A stretch of DNA of 64,000 bases from Asterias rubens (taxonomy: Eukaryota; Echinodermata; Asteroidea; Forcipulatida; Asteriidae): assembly GCF_902459465.1 (NCBI RefSeq), contig NC_047070.1:4390554-4454553 (forward strand), read 5' to 3'. The notes under the pieces were generated by a model. That model worked only from the letters and a program-made list of their open reading frames with translations. It was not told where the DNA came from and did no database searches. The translations under genes and the position numbers were made by a program. Shown here piece after piece: positions 20,670 through 31,544 of the stretch; positions within the stretch are counted from its first letter, which is position 1, and every line of letters begins with the position of its first letter.

Positions 20670-21573
20670 CACTATTAAAAATGTCCGTAAATTTACGGAC
20701 TCCGTAAAGTGAAGTTTCGCCGTTATTTTACGGACTTTCCGTAAATGCAAATATCAATATGCTAATTAGCGTAATTGAAACCAACCACATTTGCCCAAAC
20801 ACATACACATACATGTAAGTACATATTGGGTTTTTTTCAGCCACAACCATGTACACATGTACAAACCCACGTTAAAGACAATGGACACTATTGGTAATTG
20901 TCAAAGACCAGTCTTCTCACTTGCTGTATCTCAACATATGCATAAAATAACAAACCTGTGAACATTTGAGCTCAATCGGTCATCGAAGTTGCGAGATAAT
21001 AATGAAAGAAAAAAACACCCTTGTCACACGAAGTTGTGTGCTTTCAGATGCTTGATTTCGAGACCTCAAATTCTTAAATCTGAGGTCTCGAAATCAAATT
21101 CGTGAAAAAATACTTCTTTCTCGAAAACTACGTTACTTCAGAGGGAGCCGCTTCTCATAATGTTTTATACTATCAACAGCTCCCCATTACTCAATACCAA
21201 GTAAGGTTTTATGCTCATAATTATTTTGAGTAATTACCAGTAGTGTCCACTGCCTTTAAAGGACTTTATATTTTACGGAATGAAACAACTTTTCCGGTAA
21301 TTTTGCTGCAGGATACGGATTTTTTTCCGTGCAGCAAAATTATCGTCCCTTATAAAGTCCCTTAACTTGGGTTTGTACATTGTGTACACGGCCCGGCTGA
21401 AGTAATGCTCTGTACTTACATGTACTTTATTATGTGTAGGGGATTGAGCAAAATGTGGTTGGTTTTAATTACGCTAATAAGCATAATTAGTATTTGCATT
21501 TACGAAAAATCCGTAAGTAACGGCGAAATTTCACTTTACGGGGTCCGTAAACTTACGCACATTTTTAACAGTG
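20670..21573. mobile_element. Foldback element with nested MITE-A
   Basis: The left arm starts CACTATTAAAAATGTCCGTA and the right arm ends TACGCACATTTTTAACAGTG. Arms of about 200 bp pair through CAACCACATTTTGC-type and AATTACGCTAAT stretches. The centre (21259-21362) is a second hairpin, AAGGACTTTATA facing TATAAAGTCCCTT. A family-A MITE (20872-21259) is inserted beside the centre. CACTA-like ends are visible, but no transposase and no clear target duplication. Confidence 0.7.
20872..21259 (+). mobile_element. MITE family A nested in a foldback element
   Basis: GTTAAAGACAATGGACAC to GTCCACTGCCTTTAA, inserted at a TTAA/TA in the foldback element at 20670-21573, so it is the younger insertion. 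Confidence 0.85.
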
Positions 21574-22035
21574 GAAGCAAATAATGACATGACATTCTTC
21601 ATATTTTTCCTGAAGCAATCAAATACAATGCAATGGCTATATTTAGCAGTCATCATGATATTCCTTTCTTAATTTGAAAGAAAAATGTCAATTCAATCTG
21701 ATTAAATTTTTCCGAAGTAACCGTTTCTCATCACTGTGTGATTATTTGGATTCTTTTGGTAAAAAAAAACAAAATTATGATGGATTATTCTTACTGCGCG
21801 GACAAAACCGCTCCAGATTTTCCGTGATAACTCAACAAGACTACCACCCCTTTGAAATAATTGTTTTCACACTCAGGTTAGTTGTATTGTATATATCTAC
21901 ACTTATAATGATTAAAACAATAAATAACCGTTCGAAAAAAGAAAAAAAGTTATACTGTGCCTTTAAAGGTTAAATTAAAACCATTCCAGTCGACGACTTC
22001 TTAAAAGTCCTACAGGAGAATGTTATGGCGAATGT

Positions 22036-22299
22036 TCAACCCAAAATGTCATCAGAAAAAAGGGAGAAATGTTCAGTGTTTTGACGAAAGTCACCAGGCT
22101 CATCACATCGGGTGGCGTTGTTCAGTTGGCAAAGCAGCGTCTGACCGTCCCGCATGATGTTGAAGGAGCGACACTGGGGTTCGTCGGCGCAAGTCCTGCC
22201 GCAACCGACGACGGTAGGCGTGGTCAGCTCCGTGATGTTGTGGTTGACCAAAGACTCATGTAAGAGCTGACCATTCTCGCTGTTGGGGAAACAGTAGGC
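22036..22299 (-). pseudogene. PAN/apple-like domain of lectin A, downstream of the in-frame stop
   Basis: Directly in frame after the TAG: YCFPNSENGQLLHESLVNHN, then GCGRTCADEPQCRSFN and LLCQLNNATR, a PAN/apple-like pattern with conserved Cys. Ends at TGA 22038-22036 (SDDILG). Apart from the stop it is intact and almost identical to the domain in A' (36725-37621). It would be expressed only by stop readthrough or internal initiation. Confidence 0.65.
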
Positions 22300-22800
22300 C
22301 TACTTCAGCTGACTGCTCGGGCGAATGACGCAGATCGCTGGAAAATGATTAGCAGGGGCATTACATGTTACAAACAACCATTTACCCAGTGCGCAGTCAT
22401 CAGGCTCTCCACGGTTTACACACAAAGATGCACAGCGTTGCTGCTCGTTTTGTACCCCTCTATACCAGTTATCGAACTTTTGTTTCTGACCATTGCAAAA
22501 CCATTGTTCCCCGTCTTCACTGGTGCAAGCAATCCACAAGTATTCAATGTTCCCTGCCAACTCGACGAACCATTTATTTTCTTCGGCTGAGCGAGGAGCT
22601 GCGATTTCACCTCCCAGGCTCTTGCATCTTTCCTCGACATCACTGTATAGGCCAACTACACTCTGGTCGGTGAGTCGGTAGCAGGAATTGCCCCATTTCT
22701 GCCAACCGCGACCGCAGAAAGACGAAAAGCAACAGGATTGACAACCCGAGATGACAAACAGGATCACCAACACATAACTGCCGCAACCGGACACGGCCAT
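22300..22800 (-). CDS. Lectin A: secreted C-type lectin domain protein, ends at in-frame TAG
   Basis: Single exon, 166 residues from ATG 22800. The signal peptide includes the hydrophobic run YVLVILFVISG. It is followed by a C-type lectin-like domain (about 29-157): WGNSCYRL, ERCKSLGGEIAAPRSAEEN, LWIAC, WFCNGQKQ, a long loop with paired Cys, and FPAICVIRP. The Ca2+-site EPN/QPD and WND motifs are absent, so sugar binding in the classical way is unlikely. Translation stops at TAG 22302-22300, but the same frame continues into a PAN-like domain that paralogue A' keeps. The stop comes from a 6-bp TAGGCC not present in A'. Either a single-domain lectin or an early pseudogene. Part of the inverted duplication. 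Confidence 0.75.
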   Translation of the reverse strand: MAVSGCGSYVLVILFVISGCQSCCFSSFCGRGWQKWGNSCYRLTDQSVVGLYSDVEERCKSLGGEIAAPRSAEENKWFVELAGNIEYLWIACTSEDGEQWFCNGQKQKFDNWYRGVQNEQQRCASLCVNRGEPDDCALGKWLFVTCNAPANHFPAICVIRPSSQLK

Positions 22801-23658
22801 ATTTTGTTGAATAAAAGTGCTGACAATTCTCCTGCAATCAGCAACTATTACAAAACTTCACTCCGATCCTCTTCGCTTGAATGTTGAAAGCAAAATGAGC
22901 AAAGCAAGCGCCACCAACGTAACGAAGACTTGCACTAAAATACTATAAGCCTGGCAACGCGAGGGTGTCACATAACATAGCTTTACATGACTAATCAAAT
23001 TCAATAAACACTATAGGAGATCTCAATTGCGTCGTCAAACCTTTCATAGGAATTTGTATAATAGCCCGCTGTCCAGAACAAAAGCGGGTAAGCAAATTAA
23101 TGTAGCGATACCAGACAATGGTCTTTGAATGTTTTTGACATGATAAATTAGGTAATTCGCGATTAGGGGATGCAACACAAATTCATTTGCAATAATTGGT
23201 TGTTAATTTACTTGAAATTGTTGTACGCCTACGTGTAGTCTGTGTCAGTGTACTTTTCATCAAAACAAATGGCTCGTGTGGCTTCAGTTCTTGATAGATT
23301 TCTTCGAAATTATAAGTAAATGTTTAAAGTATAGATTTGGGTGGTTTTTATTTTGTGAAATGTATAGCGTGATGCTGATTTATAGACGCAACTATCAAGC
23401 GACACAAAGTGTCTTTTGAATCCATTCATTCAACTGAATAATAGCGTATAAATTTGTTGAGAAAACTGAAGAAGAAAAACCTGGCGCGGCATTGTTGGGT
23501 CAAAAATTATTTAAAGTTGGGCTGTTTTGCCGTGGACTCGCTGAGCGTCTCGCCACCAAGAGGAGAAAATCACACACCAACTATCTTAAACACTCCCAGC
23601 TACTTGAGCGGAAAACGGAAAGCTATTTTAACTTGTATATAATACGTTTGTTCACCAT

Positions 23659-24044
23659 TTAAAGACACTGGACACTATTGGTAATTGTCAACGACCATTT
23701 TTCTCACTTGGTGTATCTCAACATATGCATAAAATAACAAACCTGTGAAAACTTGAGCTCAATCGGTGGTCGAAGTTGCGAGATAATATTGAAAGAAAAA
23801 ACATCCTTGTCAAACGAAGTTGTGTGCTTTCAGATGGTTGATTTCGAGACCCCAAATTCTAAATCTGAGGTCTTGAAATCAAATTCGTGGAAAATTACTC
23901 CTTTCTCGAAAACTATGTCACTTAAGAGGGAGCTGTTTCTCACAATGTTTTATACCATCAACCTTTACCCATTACTCGTTACCAAGTAATGTATTATGCT
24001 AATCATTATCTTGAGTAATTACCAATAGTGTCCACTGCCTTTAA
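23659..24044 (+). mobile_element. MITE family A copy
   Basis: TTTAAAGACACTGGACAC to GTCCACTGCCTTTAAA. Lies between lectins A and B, just outside the arm of the inverted duplication. Confidence 0.85.
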
Positions 24045-24174
24045 ATGTTACTTTTTATATATGTAAATTTCTTAATTTTCCGTAATTATCGTTTAGGTTA
24101 TGAAAAACAGTAACAATGATTTTATTGAATAGACAACGTGACCCATATCTGTGTTATGATTGATCTGTAGTGAT

Positions 24175-24690
24175 GTGCGTACTTTTGTAACTACACAATG
24201 TCCACAAATTTACATTCAACCTGACACAGTTTGAAGAAAATGGTGGTAGAGAGCTTCCCTTAAAATATTACTTGCTGAGGTGTAGCCTTGATTCAAGGCT
24301 GTTTGCGTAGTGTGGCCCGGCCCGGTGCGGCACGATTCGGCACACAACTACATGCAGTGCATACACGAACAAGTGCAGCGAGAACAGTAGAGCGAAGTCG
24401 TGAGTACGGTCGTGTTTTTTAACCTCGTACGCGTGGCTCAAACACGAAAGTACTCACATGTAATGTACACCCATCTTCCTCCATGTACAGTGTACATGTA
24501 ACTGTACACGATGTACACGTACGCTTTGTGTAATATTTATGGGGTGCACTGACGGAATTCAATGGGGACTCGGATTATGCCGGTCGCTGCCGGCTGGAGC
24601 GCCTTGATCAAGGCTAGCTGAGGTGCTTCTGCTGCGTTGTTTTTTTTTTTTGTTTTTTTTTTGAGAAATGAGAAAAACAAGTCACAAAAA
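24175..24690 (+). mobile_element. MITE family D fragment interrupted by a family T foldback
   Basis: ACACAATGTCCACAAATTTAC to ATTACTTGCTGAGGTG, then the 334-bp insertion, then GCTGAGGTGCTTCTG to GAGAAATGAGAAAAACAAGTCA. This matches the family-D order seen at 33429 and 51044. Confidence 0.65.
24283..24616. mobile_element. Family T foldback, 334 bp, with exact 9-bp target duplication
   Basis: TAGCCTTGATTCAAGGC at the left, GCCTTGATCAAGGCTA at the right, flanked by GCTGAGGTG on both sides (24274-24282 and 24617-24625). The interior is GC-rich, with CCCGGCCCGGTGCGGCACG and GTACA-rich runs; no ORF. A 9-bp duplication fits Mutator-like elements. Confidence 0.8.
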
Positions 24691-25003
24691 TAAATTTCTT
24701 TCTTCCGTTTTGAAGTACAAGTTTTCTTGCGGTCTTATTACGAATTAAACGAATTGTGACGAGGCTAAACCACTGCAGCTAAAATGTCTACACTATAAAA
24801 GCCACCGGATCTGAATTGAGCTGGATTCTGACTCCAATCAGGGCGCCTGAGCATTTCCGGTCAGGTTAACCTTGAAAGTGATTACAAGAATATTATTTTA
24901 AACTCAGATTCAGCATCATATTGACCCACTTTGATCCATGGCTCATTCTGACATATAAATTCCGGATCGTTCTGATCGAAAAATGGTCAGACCCCACATG
25001 ACC

Positions 25004-25218
25004 TAGACTTGATTCAAGTCCCATTCTCGTGTAAGAGGTCCCTAAGCATATACCCCCAACTTACTATAAAACAACACGTAGCATACACAGTACAGTGCGC
25101 GCTCGCCGTCAAAATGTGGTCCCGAGTCTCGCATGCGGAACAGGTTTTGGAATGCAGAGCATCACAAAACAGTAGTTTCCTGGGGGATGGCACGGGATTG
25201 GGACTTGAGTCAAGTCTA
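25004..25218. mobile_element. Family T foldback, 215 bp, downstream of lectin B
   Basis: TAGACTTGATTCAAGTCCCA at the left faces GGGACTTGAGTCAAGTCTA at the right. The corresponding site in the B' copy (about 46470) lacks the element and reads straight through GACCCGGATCGGGTCACGTG, so it inserted after the duplication or was lost from B'. No exact target duplication remains. Confidence 0.75.
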
Positions 25219-25296
25219 CACCACCATGATCCGGGTCAAATGACTCAGAGATGTTTTCAGAGTGTTGACTGATGGACAAACTAAGCATCTATGTTA

Positions 25297-26112
25297 CTAC
25301 TCGCTGAACATTGTATAATGAATACATACAGATACTGTCTGTTGGATCTTAGCCGGGTCGGTCGAGTCGTTGAGCTGACAAACTTTCTGTCCTCCTTCCT
25401 CGGTGATTTTGATGTTGATGGAGCGGCATCGAGGCTCCTTGATGCAGGCGAAGGCACAGCTAGGGATGCTGGTGATGACGAACTCTTTGATGACGTGATC
25501 GACGAGGCATGAGTTGAGAGGCAGCGGGTTTCCCGTCCCGGCGAACCGGTGGTACCGCGGTCTTGGGCGGCACGGCCGACCACCGGTGACGGGCCGACCG
25601 TCAACATTCGTACTGGCGGTGCCTTCAGTGGTAGATGGAATAACTTGCGGGCGTTTGACACAAACAGTTGGGAACATATTATCACAGCTTCTGTTATACC
25701 ATTTACCAAACCAGTCCTCTTGAACCTTTCCCCACACGTACCCACAAAGACCTGGTTGATTGTAGCTGGGATCCCAATTAGAAAACGCTCCCACTTCGTT
25801 CGCCTCACCCTCGCACTCCCATCGCTTGCTGGTTTGCTTGTAGCTGCAGTCAATCCAAGTCCGGTCGATGGTTCGAACCCTTGCCATCTCCGCTACGAAA
25901 TTGTTTTCTTGGGCCGAGTACGGAACCACCATCTCGCTGTCCAGGTTGAGGCAGGCCGCCCGGGCATCCGCCCAAGTAGCTGGCTCCATGAATAGAAAAC
26001 AAGCGTCCCCGAAAAACTCCCAGAACGACGGGCAAGGCGGTAGAACAGATGACCCCGTCCTCGAAACAAGCAGCCCGGCTGAGATGATGCCCAGTATGTA
26101 CACGAACAACAT
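25297..26112 (-). CDS. Lectin B: secreted C-type lectin + PAN/apple-like protein, 271 aa
   Basis: Intronless. Signal peptide (MLFVYILGIISAGLLV), then a C-type lectin-like domain at about 27-151 starting CPSFWEFFGDACFLF, with TWADARAACLNLDSEMVVPY, WIDCSYKQ, FSNWDPSYNQPG and ending MFPTVCVKRP. Then a Thr/Pro/Gly/Arg linker (152-190) and a PAN/apple-like domain (about 200-265) with CAFACIKEPRCRSINIK and KVCQLNDST. NQP resembles but is not the Ca2+-dependent sugar motif, and no WND motif is seen. Potential N-glycosylation sites: NRS at 140 and NDS at 248. Likely secreted, binding protein or glycan ligands; a role in immunity is plausible from family knowledge but not shown. Paralogue B' is at 45598-46413, same length, about 90% identical. 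Confidence 0.85.
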   Translation of the reverse strand: MLFVYILGIISAGLLVSRTGSSVLPPCPSFWEFFGDACFLFMEPATWADARAACLNLDSEMVVPYSAQENNFVAEMARVRTIDRTWIDCSYKQTSKRWECEGEANEVGAFSNWDPSYNQPGLCGYVWGKVQEDWFGKWYNRSCDNMFPTVCVKRPQVIPSTTEGTASTNVDGRPVTGGRPCRPRPRYHRFAGTGNPLPLNSCLVDHVIKEFVITSIPSCAFACIKEPRCRSINIKITEEGGQKVCQLNDSTDPAKIQQTVSVCIHYTMFSE

Positions 26113-26399
26113 TTTTTTGATAAGTTGAGACGGTCCTAGAACAGTTTACAGAAGAACCAATCTCAGCAATACAAAAAGAGCGTTGAATTCCTGTAATGAA
26201 TAGTAAACGATTCTGCGGATGACTTGTTCTGCACAGTCCGTATGCACTACAATTCAAAATGTGCCATCTTGCTGTCCAGCTCGAGGCAGGTCCTAGAACA
26301 GTTTAACAGAACGGTTCTAAAACAGTTAACAGGAGAACCAACCTCGGCAAAAAAACAGCGTTGACTTATACTATATTGAACGAAGAGTTGTTATTCCAC

Positions 26400-27600
26400 G
26401 GTTTCCACAGTCCGCTTTGCACTCGCGCCAAATGTGAAAGTACACACAAACACACGCATCTTATTGAAGGTGAGCAAGAACCCAGTGGGTAATTTTGCTG
26501 AAACTGCCGGTCCACACGAGTGATAATGTTCCACTCCCTGTCGGTCAACTTAATGGCTCCAGAGTTGGGTATAAACACAGTTGAGAAGACCCTATAAATG
26601 CATCCCAAATTACGATGAACAGTTTTTGGTAAAATCAGGTTGTTTTTACAGGGTAATTCTTAAAACCAAATCCTATGTTGGCCAACGTTTTTCCTTGTTT
26701 GTGTAATAAATACTTCTTGAGTAGATGGAAATGAACAATGACGACTAAGATTGGTGCAGTTTTTCCCTTCTGCTTTATAACATAAGAACTGGTCATAAAT
26801 ACGTTCCGAGCCTGAAGTGGCATTAGAGCCGCGGCAGATACCTCAAAATTAGACCGAAGCCCCGCCCTCAAAATGATAGGCATTTCGTCATTTCGCGGTT
26901 ATTAAGCGTGTATAAGTTTAAAGCTGTGATGCGTGTTTGGAATAAAGAAAAAAGGTGAACAGTTCAAATCATGAAATTTTAGTTTTTATAAACAAGGTTC
27001 CCTTTCAAGCTCCAAAGAACAAAATCCCGCACAAAACAACTGCCGAGTGCAAAGAAATAAATGATGCAATATCTTGTTTGGACGTGAATAAACTCCCAGA
27101 AGCCACTATTTGGTGATATCTTTAAAATGAAAACCTGAGGGAAAAAAATAGTTTGATGTCATTTCCAAAACTGACCATATGAACACCTATGGTTTGCTGA
27201 ATTTTGTTTAATTTTTGCTGATTTTTTTTCTTCATAATTTAGACTTTTGTATGGGCTTTTCTTGTTGAAAAAAAATATTGAAATGTTTTTTTTTGGGGGG
27301 TGTACCAAAATCAAACCTTTAAAAATCTCTAGTCCATGGCCATGACGGAGCGAACTGCGATCGTTGATCGTTATAAACCTAATTAAGTTTTCTTGTCACA
27401 TAGCGACTGTTTTAGCACACTATAGATTGATTCAACCATGCATGGAGCTATAATAAGGAGAACGAAGCCGACAGTAAAATAGAAAGAAAAAAATATATTA
27501 TTTTGACCTCCTTTTCGTGAGAATATAAGCTGGGCTCGGATGATGTCAGGGCGCGATTGTGCAGTAACTATGGGCGATAGTATGAAAATACTGACTGCTA
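26400..27600. other. No recognised feature
   Basis: AT-rich DNA beyond the lectin B promoter duplication. ORFs here are short and unlike any family I know. No repeat of the named families was seen. Confidence 0.4.
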
Positions 27601-27619
27601 TGAGGGGCATAGTATACAA

Positions 27620-28825
27620 ATATTGAGTGGCTCAGAGTGGAATGGGAGAAATATTATCGCAAGGTAAAATTTGGACTGTGTGAAATGGAACAGTCCAAAT
27701 TTTACCGAGCGGTAATATTCCTTCCATTCCACGAATTAAAGCCACTCAATATTTGTTTTATATAACTGACATACATGTAGATCCTTGTCATTTGATGTAT
27801 TTTAAAAGTATAACATTATGTAAAATCACACAAACTACTGGCAACCAAAAATCATATAGCGCCGCGTAGCGGCAACATAACAATGCACAAATCGGATCAC
27901 AACCTTTTGCACAGATGCTCCCGCGGCGGCGCTGCACTGCTCAAAAACATTGGGAACAAGGATGATCCCAACTGTTGAATGGGAAATGCTATTCCCCATG
28001 GGCGAATAAGTATTTTTGATCGCAGGTGCGGATGGGAGTAATAGTGAATGTCACGTGAAGTAAGTTCCACCAATCAAATGACAAGGATCTGTATGTCAGT
28101 TATATAATTAAAAATTATAGGCTCAAGGTGATGTCAAAACCATGACTATGCCAGAAGCGGGGGGCATAGCCATGGTTTTGACATCACCGAGGGCCTATAA
28201 TTTTAATTATTTACCTCATGTGTAGAGTCCTCTCATCTGATTGGTTAAAAATGGAGTCATGGAAACAGCTATACCCCCTTTTTCTATCAAGATGACACCA
28301 TAGTGACTATCCTGAGGCACAGTCATAGCGTACGACTTGCGTTCTGTGTCACGGCGCGACCTTTCGTCACAGACGACCTTTTTCACCGTATAGTCAGAGT
28401 GTTGATGATCAGAAGAATCGGTGAAGTCAAAACCATGGTTATGCCCTCAGCTTCACTTCGGGCATAGTCATGGTTTTGACATCACCTTGGGCCTATGATT
28501 TTAACTGTGCACCTCATAGCAGTCAATATTTCCATACTGTGCCCCGATTATTAAGCAGTTAATATTTCTTTTATATACCGAATGAAGATTCTTCTAACAA
28601 ATAACACTGACTACGGTGAAAGGTCGTCTGTGAAGAAAGGTCGCGCCGTGACACGGAACAGATAGTCGTACACAAAACATATCATAGTTGCGTTATTTTG
28701 AGGGCGGGCATAGTCAATGCATAGTCACTATGACGTCATCTTGATATAAAAAGGGGGCGCTATAGCTTTTTCCATGACTCCATTTTTAATCAATCTGATT
28801 AGAGTATTCTATACATGAGGCATAT
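27620..28825. mobile_element. Cluster of nested foldback elements
   Basis: Hairpin 1 (27620-27753): TATTGAGTGGCT...AGCCACTCAATAT with GTCCAAATTTTACC arms. Hairpin 2 (28106-28211): TAATTAAAAATTATAGGC...GCCTATAATTTTAATTA with GATGTCAAAACCATG arms. A wider pair, TGACATACATGTAGATCCTT (27768) and AAGGATCTGTATGTCA (28081), encloses the space between. A larger foldback has arms at about 28211-28420 and 28575-28825 (CGCGACCTTTCGTCACAGACG facing GTCTGTGAAGAAAGGTCGCG), with another GATGTCAAAACCATG-type hairpin at its centre. Confidence 0.7.
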
Positions 28826-28980
28826 AATGCAAACTATTGACTATACGACTCACGAGGTGATCCCCGTATCATTCTTTTTTTTTTCCAGAGGCGCAGCCGA
28901 GGGAAAAAGCGAAACGTTCTGTTACCACCATGGTCTGGGGATCACCGAGGGAGTCTGGGTTCTAACCATAGCCCAAGTAA

Positions 28981-29108
28981 GGCCGTGTCCGAAACGGCGA
29001 CTTCGGCTACAGCTACGGCTAGATCGCGCGCGTCTGCCTATTCATCAACACTGGTAGACGCGCTGATCTAGACGTAGCTGTAGCCGAAGTCGTCGTTTCG
29101 GACACGAC
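28981..29108. mobile_element. MITE family F, near-perfect 128-bp palindrome
   Basis: GGCCGTGTCCGAAACGGCGA to the inverse GTCGTTTCGGACACGACC, with CGGCTACAGCTACGGCTAGA arms. The flanks GTAA and TAAA could be a TAA target duplication. The other full copy is at 52705-52835. Confidence 0.85.
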
Positions 29109-29245
29109 CTAAAAGAAGTCAATATTTGTTTTAAAACAGACTATTTATCATCCTCGTTCACGTAACGCGCATTTTAGATACACAGATGCACAACTGATTG
29201 GGTTCGAGGGGACGCCCAGGTACTGCGTGCGCCATGAATAGTCGG

Positions 29246-29400
29246 CTATAGACATGCTCCCTGTTTCCAATAACAGTATTGCATGCTAACATTCGTTGCG
29301 CATGGTACCAGACTATTATTTCGTCCATCGAGCCTCCATTTGGTATGATGAGTTGGAATGGAATAAAATCAAGATGACCACACCGCAATAAGGTATATTA
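29246..29400. mobile_element. MITE family H, degraded copy
   Basis: CTCCCTGTTTCCAATAACAG, CTATTATTTCGTCCA and GATGAGTTGGAATGGAAT match the copy in the GPCR intron at 14605-14779; the termini are worn. Confidence 0.55.
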
Positions 29401-29445
29401 CATGGCAAACGACTTTCACACGGCAGCGGGGTTTCTAGTAAAACT

Positions 29446-29692
29446 AAAACACCCTTGACACACGAAGTTGTGTGCTTTCAGATGCTTGATTTTGAGACCT
29501 CAAATTCTAAACTTGAGGTCTCGAAATCAGTTTCGTGGAAAATTACCTCTTTCTCGAGAACTACGTCACTTCAGAGGGAGCTGTTTCTCACAATGTTTTA
29601 TACTATCAACTTCTCCCCATTACTCGTATTCAAGAAAGGTTTTATGATGATAATTATTTTGAGTAATTACCAATAGTGTCCACTGCCTTTAA
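29446..29692 (+). mobile_element. MITE family A, 5'-truncated
   Basis: Begins at AAAACACCCTTGACACACG, ends GTCCACTGCCTTTAA. The 150 bp that would form the left end are missing. Confidence 0.75.
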
Positions 29693-30053
29693 CCAATAAC
29701 AATGCAGGATATTTATAAGGTGTATTAGCCACTGGACCGCTTTGATATACCATGCAGACAGAGCCCCTTCAACTTTAAATAATTATTGGTTGGTTAATCA
29801 CGATTAAGGCTCACTGAGGGGCCTTGGAATCGATTTGAGCCCAGTTGATAAAATTTACTCTCAAACGACTATAGATCGCTAAGGACATTGCGGGAACAAA
29901 GAGTGATGCGCAATTAGCCATTTGAAGATTAGCGAAAACCATAGGGAGACACCATTTAGTATGCGTGTCTATCACAGACAAAATCATCTGAACTATTATG
30001 CTGTTCAATTATCTAACACCACCTCCGATACTTTCTTAAGCAACGCATGTTAA

Positions 30054-31268
30054 AAATCACTCTTTTTTATACCTATTACTAAGGAGGAGGTTGTGGATTG
30101 CATTAACAAAATACCTTCTGGGGAGGCCCCTGGATTCGATGGTTTAAGTCCTTTTGTTATTAAACAGGCTAGTTATGCACTAGCTAAGCCGCTGGCTGAA
30201 ATCTTCAACAAGTGTTTAACAGCTGGAATATTTCCAGATACTTTAAAAATAGCCCAAGTAATACCGATTTATAAAAAAGGTTGTAAGAATGAATTTACTA
30301 ATTATAGACCTATCTCAGTCTTGTCCGCGTTTTCAAAATTATTTGAAAAGCTTATTTATAAGAGATTAATATCTTTCATCGATGAACATAACATTATTTC
30401 TGAGTCGCAATTTGGGTTCAGAAAAAATCGCTCAACTGAAATGGCGACATCGTATGTTATTAGTAAATTATGTAATGCGATTGATCATAATGGGTATCTT
30501 TTTGGACTTATCAAAAGCATTTGATACTGTTTATCACGACATACTTGTCAGAAAGTTGGAGCACTATGGAGTGAGAGGAACAGCCCTTAACTTACTCTCT
30601 ACTCTTTATATTAATGTGTAATACTTCAGACAAATTAACGTTTTGTTTATTTGCTGATGACACAAGCTTACTGTATACTTACAATAAACTATTGATGAAA
30701 ATCTTTCTTAGAAAAATCATATTGACGAAGTAGCTACTAAAATATCCAAGAATATTGGCATAATGAATCGCCTAAAAAATTACCTGCCGATCAGTATTTT
30801 ATTAACATTGTATAATTCACTAGTTCTGCCATACCTTAATTACTCAATCTTGACCTGGGCAGTTTTTCTAAATTTAATAAATTACTTATGTTACAAAAGC
30901 GAGTGGTTCGTGTCATTTCTACCTTGAGCATTCAGGACCATTATTTGCAGAATTAAACATACTTAAATGTAATGACTTATACCATCATAATTTGAGTAAA
31001 TTCATGTATAAATGTATGCATAACCTACTTCCTCACTGTCTTGTCTCACTTGTTTTACATTAACTTCAAATATTCATGCATATAATACTCGTTGTAGCGC
31101 TAAGGGTAATTTATTCGTCCAATTTAATAGAACGTCAACGTCTGAAAACAGTGTTTTCAATCGAGGCATCTCATATTGGAATAGTTTAAATGATTCTCTT
31201 AAATCTTCACCGTCTTTATCTATGTTTGATAAAAACTTAAGAGCTCAGTTCCTTGACTCTTATTCATA
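30054..31268 (+). mobile_element. Decayed non-LTR retrotransposon (reverse transcriptase fragment)
   Basis: Frame 1 (about 30054-30524) reads PITKEEVVDCINKIPSGEAP, then GFDGLSPFVIK, IPIYKKG, NYRPISVLSAFSKLFEKLI and [12 protein letters not shown] shift then gives [18 protein letters not shown] with the first catalytic Asp. The central palm region is deleted, and FADDTSLL (the F/YADD active site) follows at about 30645. The C-terminal part ends NRGISYWNSLNDSLKSSPSL and SMFDKNLRAQFLDSYS. The motif set resembles the Jockey/CR1-like LINE groups. Dead by frameshift and internal deletion. Confidence 0.85.
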
Positions 31269-31544
31269 GTCTCAAAAGGTGTAACTTGTAAGTTGTGTTG
31301 GCCTTGTCTCATACTGTCTTGTCCGCTTCCTTTGTCCTGTGTCCTGTCACGGTTCCGTGGTTTTATGTTTGTTTGTCCATAGGTTATGGTACAAAAGCGT
31401 TCTGTTTCACCTTACTCCTAAATGTTGTAATTCTGCCGATTATTATTGATTCATTGTGCACCAAATATATTTATTATCTCATGTTACTGTGTTACTTGGG
31501 TAATTTCAACTTATGTGTTTTTTGTAATGAATTGCAGCATTGAA

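Larger units (their letters stand above)
16538..23345. repeat. Left arm of inverted segmental duplication (GPCR 3' half + lectin A)
   Basis: Coding and non-coding blocks match 36175-39940 in reverse complement. Examples: GPCR TM5/loop 3 (16540-16815), the Arg/Phe flank near 18490, 19200-19440, 19860-20430, 21966-22800 (lectin A), and upstream blocks to 23345 (AGTAAATGTTTAAAGTATA). The left arm is longer because it holds the LINE, MITEs and a foldback that the right arm lacks. Confidence 0.8.
24720..26400. repeat. Left arm of the lectin B inverted duplication
   Basis: Matches 45380-46755 in reverse complement across the lectin B coding region, the 3' flank (GGTTAACCTGACCCGG-type block, AGCTCAATTCAGATCCG) and part of the 5' flank (GCCGAG.TTGGTTCT). 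The 5' flank itself is repeated at 26110-26190 and 26290-26370 (CCTAGAACAGTTTA, GGAGAACCAA). Confidence 0.8.

Noticed and set aside
30093..30524. 143-residue ORF considered as an active reverse transcriptase gene
   Set aside because: A frameshift after about 30510 and loss of the central palm region make it a dead LINE fragment.
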